Of a stretch of 64,000 nt of DNA, positions 10,088 to 17,305 are shown one piece after another (the stretch's first letter is position 1; every line of letters begins with the position of its first letter). The notes under the pieces were generated by a model. That model saw nothing but the letters and a program-made list of their open reading frames with translations, was not told the origin of the DNA and made no database searches. This stretch comes from Pseudomonas sp. HMWF032 (GTDB taxonomy: Bacteria > Pseudomonadota > Gammaproteobacteria > Pseudomonadales > Pseudomonadaceae), in the NCBI RefSeq assembly GCF_003060885.1, contig NZ_QAIG01000008.1, forward strand, positions 35,894 to 99,893. The letters run 5' to 3'. Both the position numbers and the translations under genes were made by a program.

Positions 10088-11932
10088 ATGTCCGGAAAAG
10101 CGCAACAGCAGTCTCGTTTGAAAGAATTGATCAGCCGCGGTCGTGAGCAGGGTTACCTGACTTACGCGGAGGTCAATGACCACTTGCCGGAGGATATTTC
10201 CGACCCGGAACAGGTGGAAGATATCATCCGCATGATCAACGACATGGGGATCAACGTATTCGAGAGTGCTCCGGATGCGGACGCCCTGTTGTTGGCGGAA
10301 GCCGACACCGACGAAGCCGCCGCGGAAGAAGCGGCGGCTGCACTCGCGGCCGTTGAAACCGATATCGGCCGAACCACCGACCCGGTGCGCATGTACATGC
10401 GCGAAATGGGCACGGTGGAATTGCTAACCCGCGAAGGCGAGATCGAAATCGCCAAACGCATCGAGGAAGGCATCCGCGAAGTCATGGGCGCTATTGCCCA
10501 CTTCCCCGGCACTGTCGACAGCATTCTCGCCGAATACAACCGCGTCACCACCGACGGTGGTCGCCTGGTTGAAGTGCTCAGTGGCTACATCGATCCAGAT
10601 GACGGCATCGTACCAGCCGAAGCTGCCGCCCCCCTGCCGGTGCAGGATGGTGAAACGGCTGACGAGAGCGACGACGACGACGCAGAAGCCAGTGACGACG
10701 AGGAAGAAGAAGGCGACGGCGGCCCAGATCCAGAAGAAGCACTGCGCCGCTTCACCGCGATTGGCGAAGCACTTGAGCTGGCCAAGAAAGCCCTGAAAAA
10801 GCATGGCCGCAACAGCAAGCAGGGTGACGCTGCGCTGAAGGACATGGCCGAGCTGTTCATGCCAATCAAGCTGGTGCCCAAGCAGTACGATTCCCTGGTT
10901 GTAAGAGTGCGCAGCTCCCTTGAGCGCTTGCGCGGCCAGGAACGCGCCATCATGCAACTGTGCGTACGTGACGCTCGCATGCCCCGCGCCGACTTCCTAC
11001 GCCTGTTCCCTGGCAATGAAGTTGACCAGACCTGGGCAGAGCAACTGGCCAAAGGCAAGGCCAAATACGCCGAAGCCATCGGCAACCTGCAAGGTGATAT
11101 TCAGCGCTGCCAGCAAAAGCTGTCTGCCCTGGAAGCCGAGTGCGAGCTGAGCCTGGCTGAAATCAAGGACATCAACCGTCGCATGTCGATCGGCGAGGCC
11201 AAGGCCCGTCGCGCGAAGAAAGAGATGGTTGAAGCGAACTTGCGTCTGGTGATCTCCATCGCCAAGAAGTACACCAACCGCGGCCTGCAGTTCCTCGACC
11301 TGATTCAGGAAGGCAACATCGGCCTGATGAAGGCGGTAGACAAGTTCGAATACCGTCGCGGCTACAAGTTCTCGACCTATGCAACCTGGTGGATCCGCCA
11401 GGCGATCACTCGCTCGATTGCCGACCAGGCGCGCACCATCCGTATTCCGGTGCACATGATCGAGACCATCAACAAGCTCAACCGCATTTCCCGGCAGATG
11501 CTGCAGGAAATGGGTCGCGAACCGACCCCGGAAGAGCTGGGTGAACGCATGGAGATGCCTGAGGACAAGATCCGCAAGGTACTGAAGATCGCCAAAGAGC
11601 CGATCTCCATGGAAACACCGATCGGTGACGACGAAGATTCGCACCTGGGCGACTTCATTGAAGACTCCACCATGCAATCGCCTATTGATGTGGCGACCGT
11701 GGAAAGCCTCAAGGAAGCCACCCGCGAAGTACTCTCCGGCCTCACCGCGCGTGAAGCCAAGGTACTGCGCATGCGCTTCGGCATCGACATGAATACCGAC
11801 CACACCCTTGAGGAAGTCGGTAAGCAGTTCGATGTAACCCGCGAGCGGATTCGTCAGATCGAAGCCAAGGCGCTGCGCAAGCTGCGCCACCCGACGAGAA
11901 GCGAGCACCTGCGCTCCTTCCTCGACGAGTAA
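10088..11932 (+). CDS. rpoD: RNA polymerase sigma factor RpoD (sigma-70)
   Basis: Primary sigma factor of 614 residues. In order: region 1.1 (residues 1-80); region 1.2 at [11 protein letters not shown]; the nonconserved region with a very acidic run near residues 190-220; region 2 with [39 protein letters not shown] (the -10 recognition part); region 3; and region 4 ending in the helix-turn-helix [27 protein letters not shown] for the -35 box. It is the last gene of the cluster and is followed by a strong terminator and a tRNA gene. Confidence 0.98.
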   Translation: MSGKAQQQSRLKELISRGREQGYLTYAEVNDHLPEDISDPEQVEDIIRMINDMGINVFESAPDADALLLAEADTDEAAAEEAAAALAAVETDIGRTTDPVRMYMREMGTVELLTREGEIEIAKRIEEGIREVMGAIAHFPGTVDSILAEYNRVTTDGGRLVEVLSGYIDPDDGIVPAEAAAPLPVQDGETADESDDDDAEASDDEEEEGDGGPDPEEALRRFTAIGEALELAKKALKKHGRNSKQGDAALKDMAELFMPIKLVPKQYDSLVVRVRSSLERLRGQERAIMQLCVRDARMPRADFLRLFPGNEVDQTWAEQLAKGKAKYAEAIGNLQGDIQRCQQKLSALEAECELSLAEIKDINRRMSIGEAKARRAKKEMVEANLRLVISIAKKYTNRGLQFLDLIQEGNIGLMKAVDKFEYRRGYKFSTYATWWIRQAITRSIADQARTIRIPVHMIETINKLNRISRQMLQEMGREPTPEELGERMEMPEDKIRKVLKIAKEPISMETPIGDDEDSHLGDFIEDSTMQSPIDVATVESLKEATREVLSGLTAREAKVLRMRFGIDMNTDHTLEEVGKQFDVTRERIRQIEAKALRKLRHPTRSEHLRSFLDE

Positions 11933-11936
11933 CACC

Positions 11937-11963
11937 AAAACCCCCGGCCTTGCCGGGGGTTTT
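11937..11963 (+). terminator. rpoD terminator
   Basis: CCCCCGGC (11941-11948) pairs perfectly with GCCGGGGG (11952-11959), flanked by AAAA and TTTT, five bases after the rpoD stop. It is symmetric and could act on both strands. Confidence 0.9.
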
Positions 11964-12092
11964 GCATTAGAGGCCCTCCATCACCTCCAGCGTGAAACCG
12001 GATCACCACCCTGCTTTCAAACCGCACACCAGAACGACAACCGGACAATTGCACAAAAAAATCAGATCCAGCAGCTCTACACCGTCATCTGA

Positions 12093-12122
12093 TTGGCGCT
12101 AAAGAAAGAGCACCGGTATAAT
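12093..12122 (+). promoter_or_regulatory. Promoter of the tRNA gene
   Basis: TTGGCG (12093-12098), an 18-base spacer, then a perfect TATAAT (12117-12122). A GC-rich discriminator and the tRNA follow 14 bases later, as expected for a stringently controlled stable-RNA promoter. Confidence 0.75.
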
Positions 12123-12136
12123 CCGCCCGCCTCTGA

Positions 12137-12213
12137 GGGCCCATAGCTCAGTTGGTTAGAGCAGAGGACTCATAATCCTTTGGTCCACGGTTCGAGTCCG
12201 TGTGGGCCCACCA
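12137..12213 (+). tRNA. tRNA-Ile2 (CAT anticodon; often labelled Met)
   Basis: A 77-base cloverleaf with encoded CCA. The acceptor stem GGGCCCA pairs with TGGGCCC and the discriminator is A. The anticodon CAT is at 12171-12173 in a GGACT-CAT-AATCC arm, and the T-arm loop is GTTCGAGTC. The body resembles E. coli ileX rather than elongator Met, so I read it as the AUA-decoding tRNA whose C34 is made lysidine by TilS. Its 3' half is repeated at 19349-19391, marking an integration site. Confidence 0.93.
12168..12210 (+). repeat. attL-like copy: tRNA 3' half
   Basis: 43 bases from the anticodon loop to the discriminator recur at 19349-19391 in direct orientation with three mismatches. Tyrosine-recombinase islands typically use this part of a tRNA as the attachment core. 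Confidence 0.75.
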
Positions 12214-12218
12214 CCTTT

Positions 12219-12243
12219 AAAGCCGCGCACTGCGCGGCTTTTT
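12219..12243 (+). terminator. tRNA gene terminator
   Basis: AGCCGCGC (12221-12228) pairs with GCGCGGCT (12232-12239) and a run of T follows, just after the tRNA CCA end. Confidence 0.85.
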
Positions 12244-12365
12244 CATGCCTGCCAAAAGTCCCGCTGAACTTGCTCGTCAAATCCGCCCGAAAAGTGAACT
12301 TAGCCACAGCGGAAAAATCCCATGGTGCTCAGAATGCCGACACCTCTGGCACAAGGACGACAGCC

Positions 12366-12893
12366 ATGGCAAAACCCGCCTCCCGCCTCAGTGATTTAAA
12401 TGCGTGTCCCATCCCAGGGCATGGCACCAACCCGACCACCACTGGTTCGCCTGATGTCTTGATCAACAGCCTGCCGACCTTGCGTGTGGGCGACAGCACG
12501 GCCTGCGGCGATGCGGTCACTGAAGGCATTGGCAGCATCCTGGTCAATGGCAAACCCATCGCGTTTCTAGGCAGTGCCACCGCTCATGGCGGGCTCATCA
12601 TTACCGGCTCAGGCGACGTACTGGTCGGCACTCAAGCAGGCAGCGCGCCGTTCAGCGCACCCGAGATACTGCCCAGGCACAGCGAGCAGTATCAGCTGGT
12701 AGACAGCCATAGCGGCCAGCCGGTCGAGGACGCGTTGTATTGCGTGGAGTGCGGCGATGGCCAGCGCTTTGTCGGTTACACCAATGCCTACGGCAACACC
12801 GAACGTGTGTTTACTAAAGATCCGCAAGCCGTGGTTGTTCGTTGGGGTCGAGAGGCCGCCAACCACCTCAAGCAAAAAGGCATTCGCTTCTAA
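12366..12893 (+). CDS. PAAR-domain protein with C-terminal TTR-like extension
   Basis: Protein of 175 residues. Residues 1 to about 95 are a PAAR domain: repeated short strands, Gly-rich turns and His/Cys at CPIPGHG and ATAHGG for the metal-bound tip. PAAR proteins sharpen the type VI secretion spike and carry effectors. Residues of about 105-170 (YQLVDSHSGQPVEDALY..., then GYTNAYGNTERVF, VVVRWG) look like the transthyretin-like extension that VgrG and PAAR proteins use to recruit cargo. The ATG at 12366 has AAGGA 8 bases upstream; the open frame further upstream runs into the tRNA. No other type VI structural gene is in the window. The next gene starts 11 bases later and is the likely cargo. 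Confidence 0.88.
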   Translation: MAKPASRLSDLNACPIPGHGTNPTTTGSPDVLINSLPTLRVGDSTACGDAVTEGIGSILVNGKPIAFLGSATAHGGLIITGSGDVLVGTQAGSAPFSAPEILPRHSEQYQLVDSHSGQPVEDALYCVECGDGQRFVGYTNAYGNTERVFTKDPQAVVVRWGREAANHLKQKGIRF

Positions 12894-12904
12894 GGACAGA
12901 TGCA

Positions 12905-13936
12905 ATGACAGCACCTCATCAGGGCAAAACAAGTGCCCAGCATTCAATACAGCAGATCCCAATTTCTCTTCAGCGTGACTTCATCACCGTTGTCGGTGCC
13001 TCACATATGACTTTGATGGAGAGGCTGCGAGAACAGAAAGGCAACAAGATGCGCTTTATCAATCAGGGTATTCGGCAAATTCGCCTTTATCCGCCCGCAA
13101 GCGCCAACGATGCCACCCAGCGCATTTTTCTGATTTTCACCGAAGACTATGAGCGCCCCTTGCTCGATGCAGTGAAGGGTGTGGTCGAAACCCGCTATGG
13201 CGCGAAATACCGGGAACTCGACTCCATTGCCCAACTGCTCGACTTCATCAACTTACGCATCAGCAAAAAGCGCGAGATCAAGCAGCTCGACCTATTCGCC
13301 CATGGCCTGGTCGGCACCATCGAGTTTGGTTATGAACTGGACAAGGCCGACAGCTACCGCCTGCGTGACGCCCAAGCCCAGATGCTCAAGCCTGAAGCGT
13401 TCGACCTGAGCGCCAAGATTCACTCCTACGCCTGCCGTACCGGCCTTGGTATTCATGCCGACGTACACGTCAGCGAGAGCGAAGACCCACTGTACGAGAA
13501 GAGTCTGGCGCAGTTGATCGCCAACACCGCTCAGACCCCTGTTTGGGCATTCCCGCGGCGCAGCAATTATGACCAGACTTATGGTAACGCCACAGATCGC
13601 GCCGGTTTGGAGGGTGCAAAGCAAAGGGTCCGGGCGGACAAGCTGGCCATGGATCGTTATGAGTTACAGCGCAGCCACTATCAAAAGCGCTTAGCAGCGC
13701 ATCGTCAGACCAGCAAAGACGCCAACGCCCAGCTGCCTAATGAGTCGCCCCCAAGACCGCCGCTCAAAACTGCCAGCGCGGAAGATGAAACGCTCGCGCG
13801 CCATGCCAATAGCCGCGATAGATACCAGCAATCCATCGGCTACCCACTGGACGCAGACGGTGCGTTACGCCCCGTACGTGCCGGAGACTCGCCCACTGGG
13901 GTACCGGCCACTTTGCTGGAATACAAACCGTTATGA
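12905..13936 (+). CDS. Putative CHAT-like cysteine protease, candidate type VI effector
   Basis: Protein of 343 residues that I do not recognise as a named family. It holds a pattern typical of clan CD (caspase-fold) peptidases, particularly CHAT domains. A predicted strand ends in LFAHG (H133-G134). A segment ending EAFDLSAKIHSYACRTG follows, with C177 exactly 44 residues after the His. ACxTG after DLS is the hallmark of the CHAT Cys site. Residues 270-320 are a charged, Pro-rich linker, and there is no signal peptide. The ATG at 12905 follows AAGGA and starts 11 bases after the PAAR gene. Its end overlaps the next gene (ATGA). Position behind a PAAR-TTR gene suggests a secreted toxin. The protease reading is inference from motif spacing only. 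Confidence 0.7.
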   Translation: MTAPHQGKTSAQHSIQQIPISLQRDFITVVGASHMTLMERLREQKGNKMRFINQGIRQIRLYPPASANDATQRIFLIFTEDYERPLLDAVKGVVETRYGAKYRELDSIAQLLDFINLRISKKREIKQLDLFAHGLVGTIEFGYELDKADSYRLRDAQAQMLKPEAFDLSAKIHSYACRTGLGIHADVHVSESEDPLYEKSLAQLIANTAQTPVWAFPRRSNYDQTYGNATDRAGLEGAKQRVRADKLAMDRYELQRSHYQKRLAAHRQTSKDANAQLPNESPPRPPLKTASAEDETLARHANSRDRYQQSIGYPLDADGALRPVRAGDSPTGVPATLLEYKPL

Positions 13937-14526
13937 GGCGCTTGAACAAGCCGCTGTTATGGAGCATTGCCCTGGCCGCTAGCTTAGCGACGGGGCTTTA
14001 TCTAAGTGCCAAGGAGAGCGAGATGCCCAAGAAAATCATGATGTATTACGGCGGTTTCGAAATCGAAGAGATGTTCGATGCCAGCCAGTGGTTTGTCAGT
14101 GGCATGTATAAACCGCGCAATATTGAAGCAGATGGCGGGGCCAGCAATGACACCATGCTGCGCAGCAAGCCGCTGCCTTTTACAGCGTCCCAATACGCGG
14201 AACTACCTCTGATAGCCAGTAGTGAGTTGCGGGATGAATACCCAGAGCTGGATAGAACGACGCTAATCGACAACCCTCCGGACCTTCGCCAACGTGTTCG
14301 TTATGCCTACAGCGCGTTCGCCGAACCCCACAAGCCCGAGGACTACCACAACATCTACCTGGAGTTAGTCGGCAGACGCTTTGTGGTCACTTTTTCACGC
14401 GATGCCCAGACTGGCGAAAACCTAACCGGGAAATACGTCAGCGAAGTGATCGGGGACTATGCATCCCAAGCCGAGCATCGCAAAGCCTTTGCCGAAATAG
14501 CTGAGCACGAACGCAAAGCCCGCTAA
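13933..14526 (+). CDS. Membrane-anchored protein, candidate immunity protein
   Basis: Protein of 197 residues with an N-terminal membrane segment (residues 7-25, LLWSIALAASLATGLYLS) preceded by RR and K, so it is anchored or exported with the bulk in the periplasm. The rest is soluble, charged and without a recognised domain. The start overlaps the stop of the protease-like gene (ATGA), so the two are made together. Such coupling is the usual arrangement of a type VI effector with its immunity protein. If so, the toxin would act in the periplasm or at the membrane. The function is inferred from position only. Confidence 0.7.
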   Translation: MRRLNKPLLWSIALAASLATGLYLSAKESEMPKKIMMYYGGFEIEEMFDASQWFVSGMYKPRNIEADGGASNDTMLRSKPLPFTASQYAELPLIASSELRDEYPELDRTTLIDNPPDLRQRVRYAYSAFAEPHKPEDYHNIYLELVGRRFVVTFSRDAQTGENLTGKYVSEVIGDYASQAEHRKAFAEIAEHERKAR

Positions 14527-14545
14527 CCACCGCCCCGGTCTCACG

Positions 14546-15238
14546 ATGAACAAGCGCCGAATCGCCCTGCTCGCGAGCTGTGTTCTGCTGCCTTCGATCG
14601 CTCTGGCGACGTATGCAGCCGTTACCCGCATCAACCCCAACAACCAGCATGCGGTCGGCGATCAGCTTGATGAGTTGAATGGGGTGGCGATTTACTACAA
14701 CGGCGGGGTCAATACCGTGCAGGGGCGCAACCTGAGCAAGGACGGTTACAACCTCGGGCTGCGCTACCAATGTGTGGAGTTTGTGAAACGCTATTACTTC
14801 GAACGCCATGACCACCGCATGCCCGACAGTTACGGGCATGCCAAAGACTTCTTCGACCCAACGCTCAGTGACGGCAGCCTGAACACCAAACGCGCCATGC
14901 TGCAGTTCCGCAATGGCAGCGCTGCGCAACCGCAAGCAGAAGACTTGCTGGTGTTCGCGCCCACGCTGTTCAACCGCTATGGGCATGTGGCGATTATCGC
15001 CAGCGTCGGCAGCGACTCCTTGCAGATCGCCCAACAGAACCCCGGCCCGTTCGGTCGCTCCAGAGAAGACCTGCCACTCACCCAACGCGAAGGGCGCTGG
15101 TACATCGGCCAAGCCAACGTACTCGGCTGGCTCAGGTTAACGCCGGCCGATGCAATGCTCGCACCTGAGCTGAGCGACATCAATCGAATACTCCGTGGAT
15201 TTCATCCAGCGTGGGCATGGCGGCCGACACCACCGTAA
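14546..15238 (+). CDS. CHAP-domain amidase/peptidase, exported
   Basis: Protein of 230 residues with a signal peptide (MNKRRIALLASCVLLPSIALA). The CHAP core shows the catalytic C76 in YQCVEFVKRYY, H147 in NRYGHVAII and a likely N165 in QIAQQN. Family members cut amide bonds in peptidoglycan or glutathionylspermidine. The gene follows the anchored protein by 19 bases and is probably in the same operon. The last 20 residues (from 15180) are read from the strand opposite the XRE gene, so the natural end of this gene was probably replaced when the XRE module arrived. Whether it is a toxin, an accessory enzyme or part of the immunity set cannot be decided from sequence. Confidence 0.82.
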   Translation: MNKRRIALLASCVLLPSIALATYAAVTRINPNNQHAVGDQLDELNGVAIYYNGGVNTVQGRNLSKDGYNLGLRYQCVEFVKRYYFERHDHRMPDSYGHAKDFFDPTLSDGSLNTKRAMLQFRNGSAAQPQAEDLLVFAPTLFNRYGHVAIIASVGSDSLQIAQQNPGPFGRSREDLPLTQREGRWYIGQANVLGWLRLTPADAMLAPELSDINRILRGFHPAWAWRPTPP

Positions 15239-15431
15239 GCTCAGCGTCGAGGGCCGCCAGCACGCGTGCATAGGCCATCATTCCCACCGAGAGGTCGCCC
15301 TTCTCAATAGCGATAACCTTTTGCCGGGTGATGCCCGCCAAGGCAGCGAGCGCAGCCTGAGTCAGCCCGCGATTGCCGCGGCGCTGCCGAAGCTGATCGC
15401 CGAGGCGCTGCGTGATGAGGGAATAGTCCAT
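15180..15431 (-). CDS. XRE-family HTH regulator (orphan antitoxin-like)
   Basis: Protein of 83 residues with a lambda-repressor-type helix-turn-helix (GLTQAALAALAGITRQKVIAIEKG) at residues 22-46, HipB-like in length and end. No HipA or other toxin gene is adjacent. Its 3' end overlaps the CHAP gene convergently by 59 bases. The inverted repeat at 15432-15477, touching its start codon, is a likely operator for autorepression. A second, decayed copy of the same gene lies at 18782-19033. Confidence 0.85.
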   Translation of the reverse strand: MDYSLITQRLGDQLRQRRGNRGLTQAALAALAGITRQKVIAIEKGDLSVGMMAYARVLAALDAELTVVSAAMPTLDEIHGVFD

Positions 15432-15477
15432 GTCATGAATACGTTACTTAATTGATTGAATGTAACGTATACATGAC
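15432..15477. promoter_or_regulatory. Inverted-repeat operator of the XRE gene
   Basis: GTCATGAATACGTTAC (15432-15447) and GTAACGTATACATGAC (15462-15477) are inverted copies with one mismatch and a 14-base A/T-rich spacer, directly upstream of the XRE start. The right half recurs as GTAACGTATACAT at 19064-19076 upstream of the decayed copy. Confidence 0.65.
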
Positions 15478-15533
15478 CCAGCAGAAAATCAACGCCACTG
15501 CGGCTACTCAGCCAGGGAAGCGCTAAAGGGTTT

Positions 15534-15564
15534 GTGAGCCGAATAGCCGGAATATTCGGCTCAC
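15534..15564. repeat. 12-bp perfect inverted repeat upstream of the NERD gene
   Basis: GTGAGCCGAATA (15534-15545) and TATTCGGCTCAC (15553-15564) form a perfect stem with a 7-base loop. No T-tract follows on either strand. It may be an operator or a structured leader; it lies in the 225-base gap between the XRE and NERD genes. Confidence 0.6.
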
Positions 15565-15656
15565 GCCATGAGGCGAATGTCGCCATTTAATACGTTCGTC
15601 CATTTGCGCTTAGTTTCGGTACTATCCGCTTAATTCAGGATTCCGGAGGTTGAGAA

Positions 15657-16427
15657 ATGGACTTCACCCCTATCATCGCCCAGGTCTGGGGCACGCTCGG
15701 CTGGGTGATCCCGCTGATGCTGATGCTCGGCCTACTCAAGTCGCCTTGGGCCAAGGGCCATATCGGCGAACTCCTGGTGAGGCTGTTTGCCCATTGGCAG
15801 CTGGATAAGCAGACCTACCGCCGCCTGCACAATGTCACCCTGAACACGCCAGACGGCACCACGCAAATCGACCACGTATTCCTTTCGCCCTACGGCATCT
15901 TCGTGCTGGAAACGAAGAACATGAGCGGCTGGATCTTCGGCAGCGAGAATCAGGCACAGTGGACGCAAAAATTCCCTAAGCACACCTTCAAATTCCAGAA
16001 CCCGCTACGGCAGAACTACAAGCACCTCAAAGCGCTGGAAGCCACCCTTGGCGTTAACCCCGAGCACCTGCACTCGGTGATCACCTTTGTTGGCGGCAGC
16101 ACCTTCAAAACCGACGTGCCGCCCAACGTGACCCAGGGCATCGGCTTTATCCGCTATATCAAGTCATTCCAGCAGCCGGTATTTAGCGCGGCTGAAGTCG
16201 ACGCCATGCTGCAAGCCCTGCAAACCGGCCGCCGCGCGCCGACCCTCGCCACCCAGCGCGAACATGTGCAAAACCTTAAGCGTCGGAGTGATCCGACAGC
16301 TGAGCGACAGTGCCCGAAATGCGGCAGTGCGCTGCTGATTCGCACCGTGAAATCAGGGGCGAAAGCGGGGCAGCAGTTTTGGGGATGCTCGGCGTTCCCC
16401 AAGTGCAGAACAATGCAGACTTTTTAA
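15657..16427 (+). CDS. NERD-domain nuclease-like protein with C-terminal zinc finger
   Basis: Protein of 256 residues. An N-terminal membrane-like helix (residues 8-26) is followed by a NERD domain at about 40-150, with QIDHVFLSPYGIFVLETKN carrying the D, E and K of the restriction-nuclease-like fold. The C-terminus has a topoisomerase-type zinc ribbon with C219, C222, C244 and C250. GGAGG lies 8 bases before the ATG. NERD proteins are predicted DNA-processing enzymes and often sit in accessory regions; the substrate is unknown. Its neighbours here are a GIY-YIG nuclease and a DNA methyltransferase. Confidence 0.85.
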   Translation: MDFTPIIAQVWGTLGWVIPLMLMLGLLKSPWAKGHIGELLVRLFAHWQLDKQTYRRLHNVTLNTPDGTTQIDHVFLSPYGIFVLETKNMSGWIFGSENQAQWTQKFPKHTFKFQNPLRQNYKHLKALEATLGVNPEHLHSVITFVGGSTFKTDVPPNVTQGIGFIRYIKSFQQPVFSAAEVDAMLQALQTGRRAPTLATQREHVQNLKRRSDPTAERQCPKCGSALLIRTVKSGAKAGQQFWGCSAFPKCRTMQTF

Positions 16428-16526
16428 ATCACAGATACTAGAGAAGGCGTGCCTACCCTCATTGAGCTCAACAAGTCACAAAAGAAACGATTCAAAAAAG
16501 AAACAAATTTGTCCACTTTCCCATTT

Positions 16527-16649
16527 ATGACAACCACAGATATGCTTGATTACCTTGAAATATTCTACAACCCCGTTCGCAGGTACGGTTTTGCTGACGA
16601 GCTGTCATCTGTAGCGTTTAAGCGACGCTACGTACTAAACGGCTCGTGA
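16527..16649 (+). pseudogene. Remnant of an IS3-family transposase (OrfB C-terminus)
   Basis: The frame ends in DYLEIFYNPVRRYGF, then ELSSVAFKRRYVLNGS. This matches the C-terminal end of IS3-type OrfB integrases, normally of the form YIE-FYN-RRRHS-LG-LSP-FE-RY. Several consensus residues are changed (H to Y, SP to SS), and only about 40 residues remain. The A/T-rich stretch before it (16449-16526) is open in frame from a GTG but has no good SD and shows no family resemblance. It is a scar of an insertion sequence inside the accessory segment. Confidence 0.6.
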
Positions 16650-16698
16650 GCATTTATGAAATTCCTCCCGGGCCAAACATACTGATTCCAGGATAGAG

Positions 16699-17277
16699 AT
16701 GACGGACTTTGCTTTCAGGAAACAAGCAGTCAGAACGCTGACCACTAAAATCGGCGTCTATGCACTTTGCGACCTAGACAATATTCCTATTTACGTTGGC
16801 CAATCGAAGGACGGGATTCGCAGCCGAGTGTCAAGACACCTTACATCAGCGCGTTCGGACATCATTGCCAACAGGCAAATCGATGTGTGGGAAATTGCAT
16901 ACGTTTGGACGTATCCCGTAGCCTCAAAGGACGCCATCAACGATCTTGAAGCTCAACTGTTTCATGCGTTCAACCAAACATCTCAGCTGATGAACGGCAC
17001 TGTTCCTCTAGACCGAGGCTATGGGGCTGCGCCAAAACCCGAGCAAATTGTCCAGGTTATGCCGGATGACGAACTTCGAGAACGCAAGGATGCGACACAG
17101 AGACTGCCTCGCCAAGCAGGCCATTACGCACAGATTGTCGGCCATTTCCTCGCCGTCAAGAATTCACCTCAGATCGCACGAGCAATGGATGCTCATTTTG
17201 GTCGCCTTCAGAAATACCACAGAACGTTACTCGGGCTCGCGGAGGCTCAGCCTGACGAAGGAAGCGACAGCGACTGA
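16699..17277 (+). CDS. GIY-YIG family nuclease
   Basis: Protein of 192 residues. The GIY-YIG core fills residues 17-95: GVY (19-21), YVG (32-34), R41/R43, the catalytic E84 (DLEAQLF) and N92. The C-terminal 95 residues are not recognised. It is convergent with the cytosine methyltransferase gene, 28 bases apart. Some type II restriction enzymes (Eco29kI, Hpy188I) are GIY-YIG proteins of about this size, so a restriction role paired with that methyltransferase is possible; a stand-alone nuclease of other function is equally open. Base composition is more A/T-rich than the core genes, in keeping with transfer. Confidence 0.82.
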   Translation: MTDFAFRKQAVRTLTTKIGVYALCDLDNIPIYVGQSKDGIRSRVSRHLTSARSDIIANRQIDVWEIAYVWTYPVASKDAINDLEAQLFHAFNQTSQLMNGTVPLDRGYGAAPKPEQIVQVMPDDELRERKDATQRLPRQAGHYAQIVGHFLAVKNSPQIARAMDAHFGRLQKYHRTLLGLAEAQPDEGSDSD

Positions 17278-17305
17278 TACCGTGCGCCCCTTGGTGCAAC
17301 ATTCA

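Noticed and set aside
12180..12365. Upstream extension of the PAAR gene
   Set aside because: It begins inside the tRNA gene and crosses its terminator; the ATG at 12366 has a proper SD.
16449..16526. Start of a 66-residue gene at a GTG
   Set aside because: The SD is too close and the sequence before residue 27 matches nothing; the later part is a transposase remnant.
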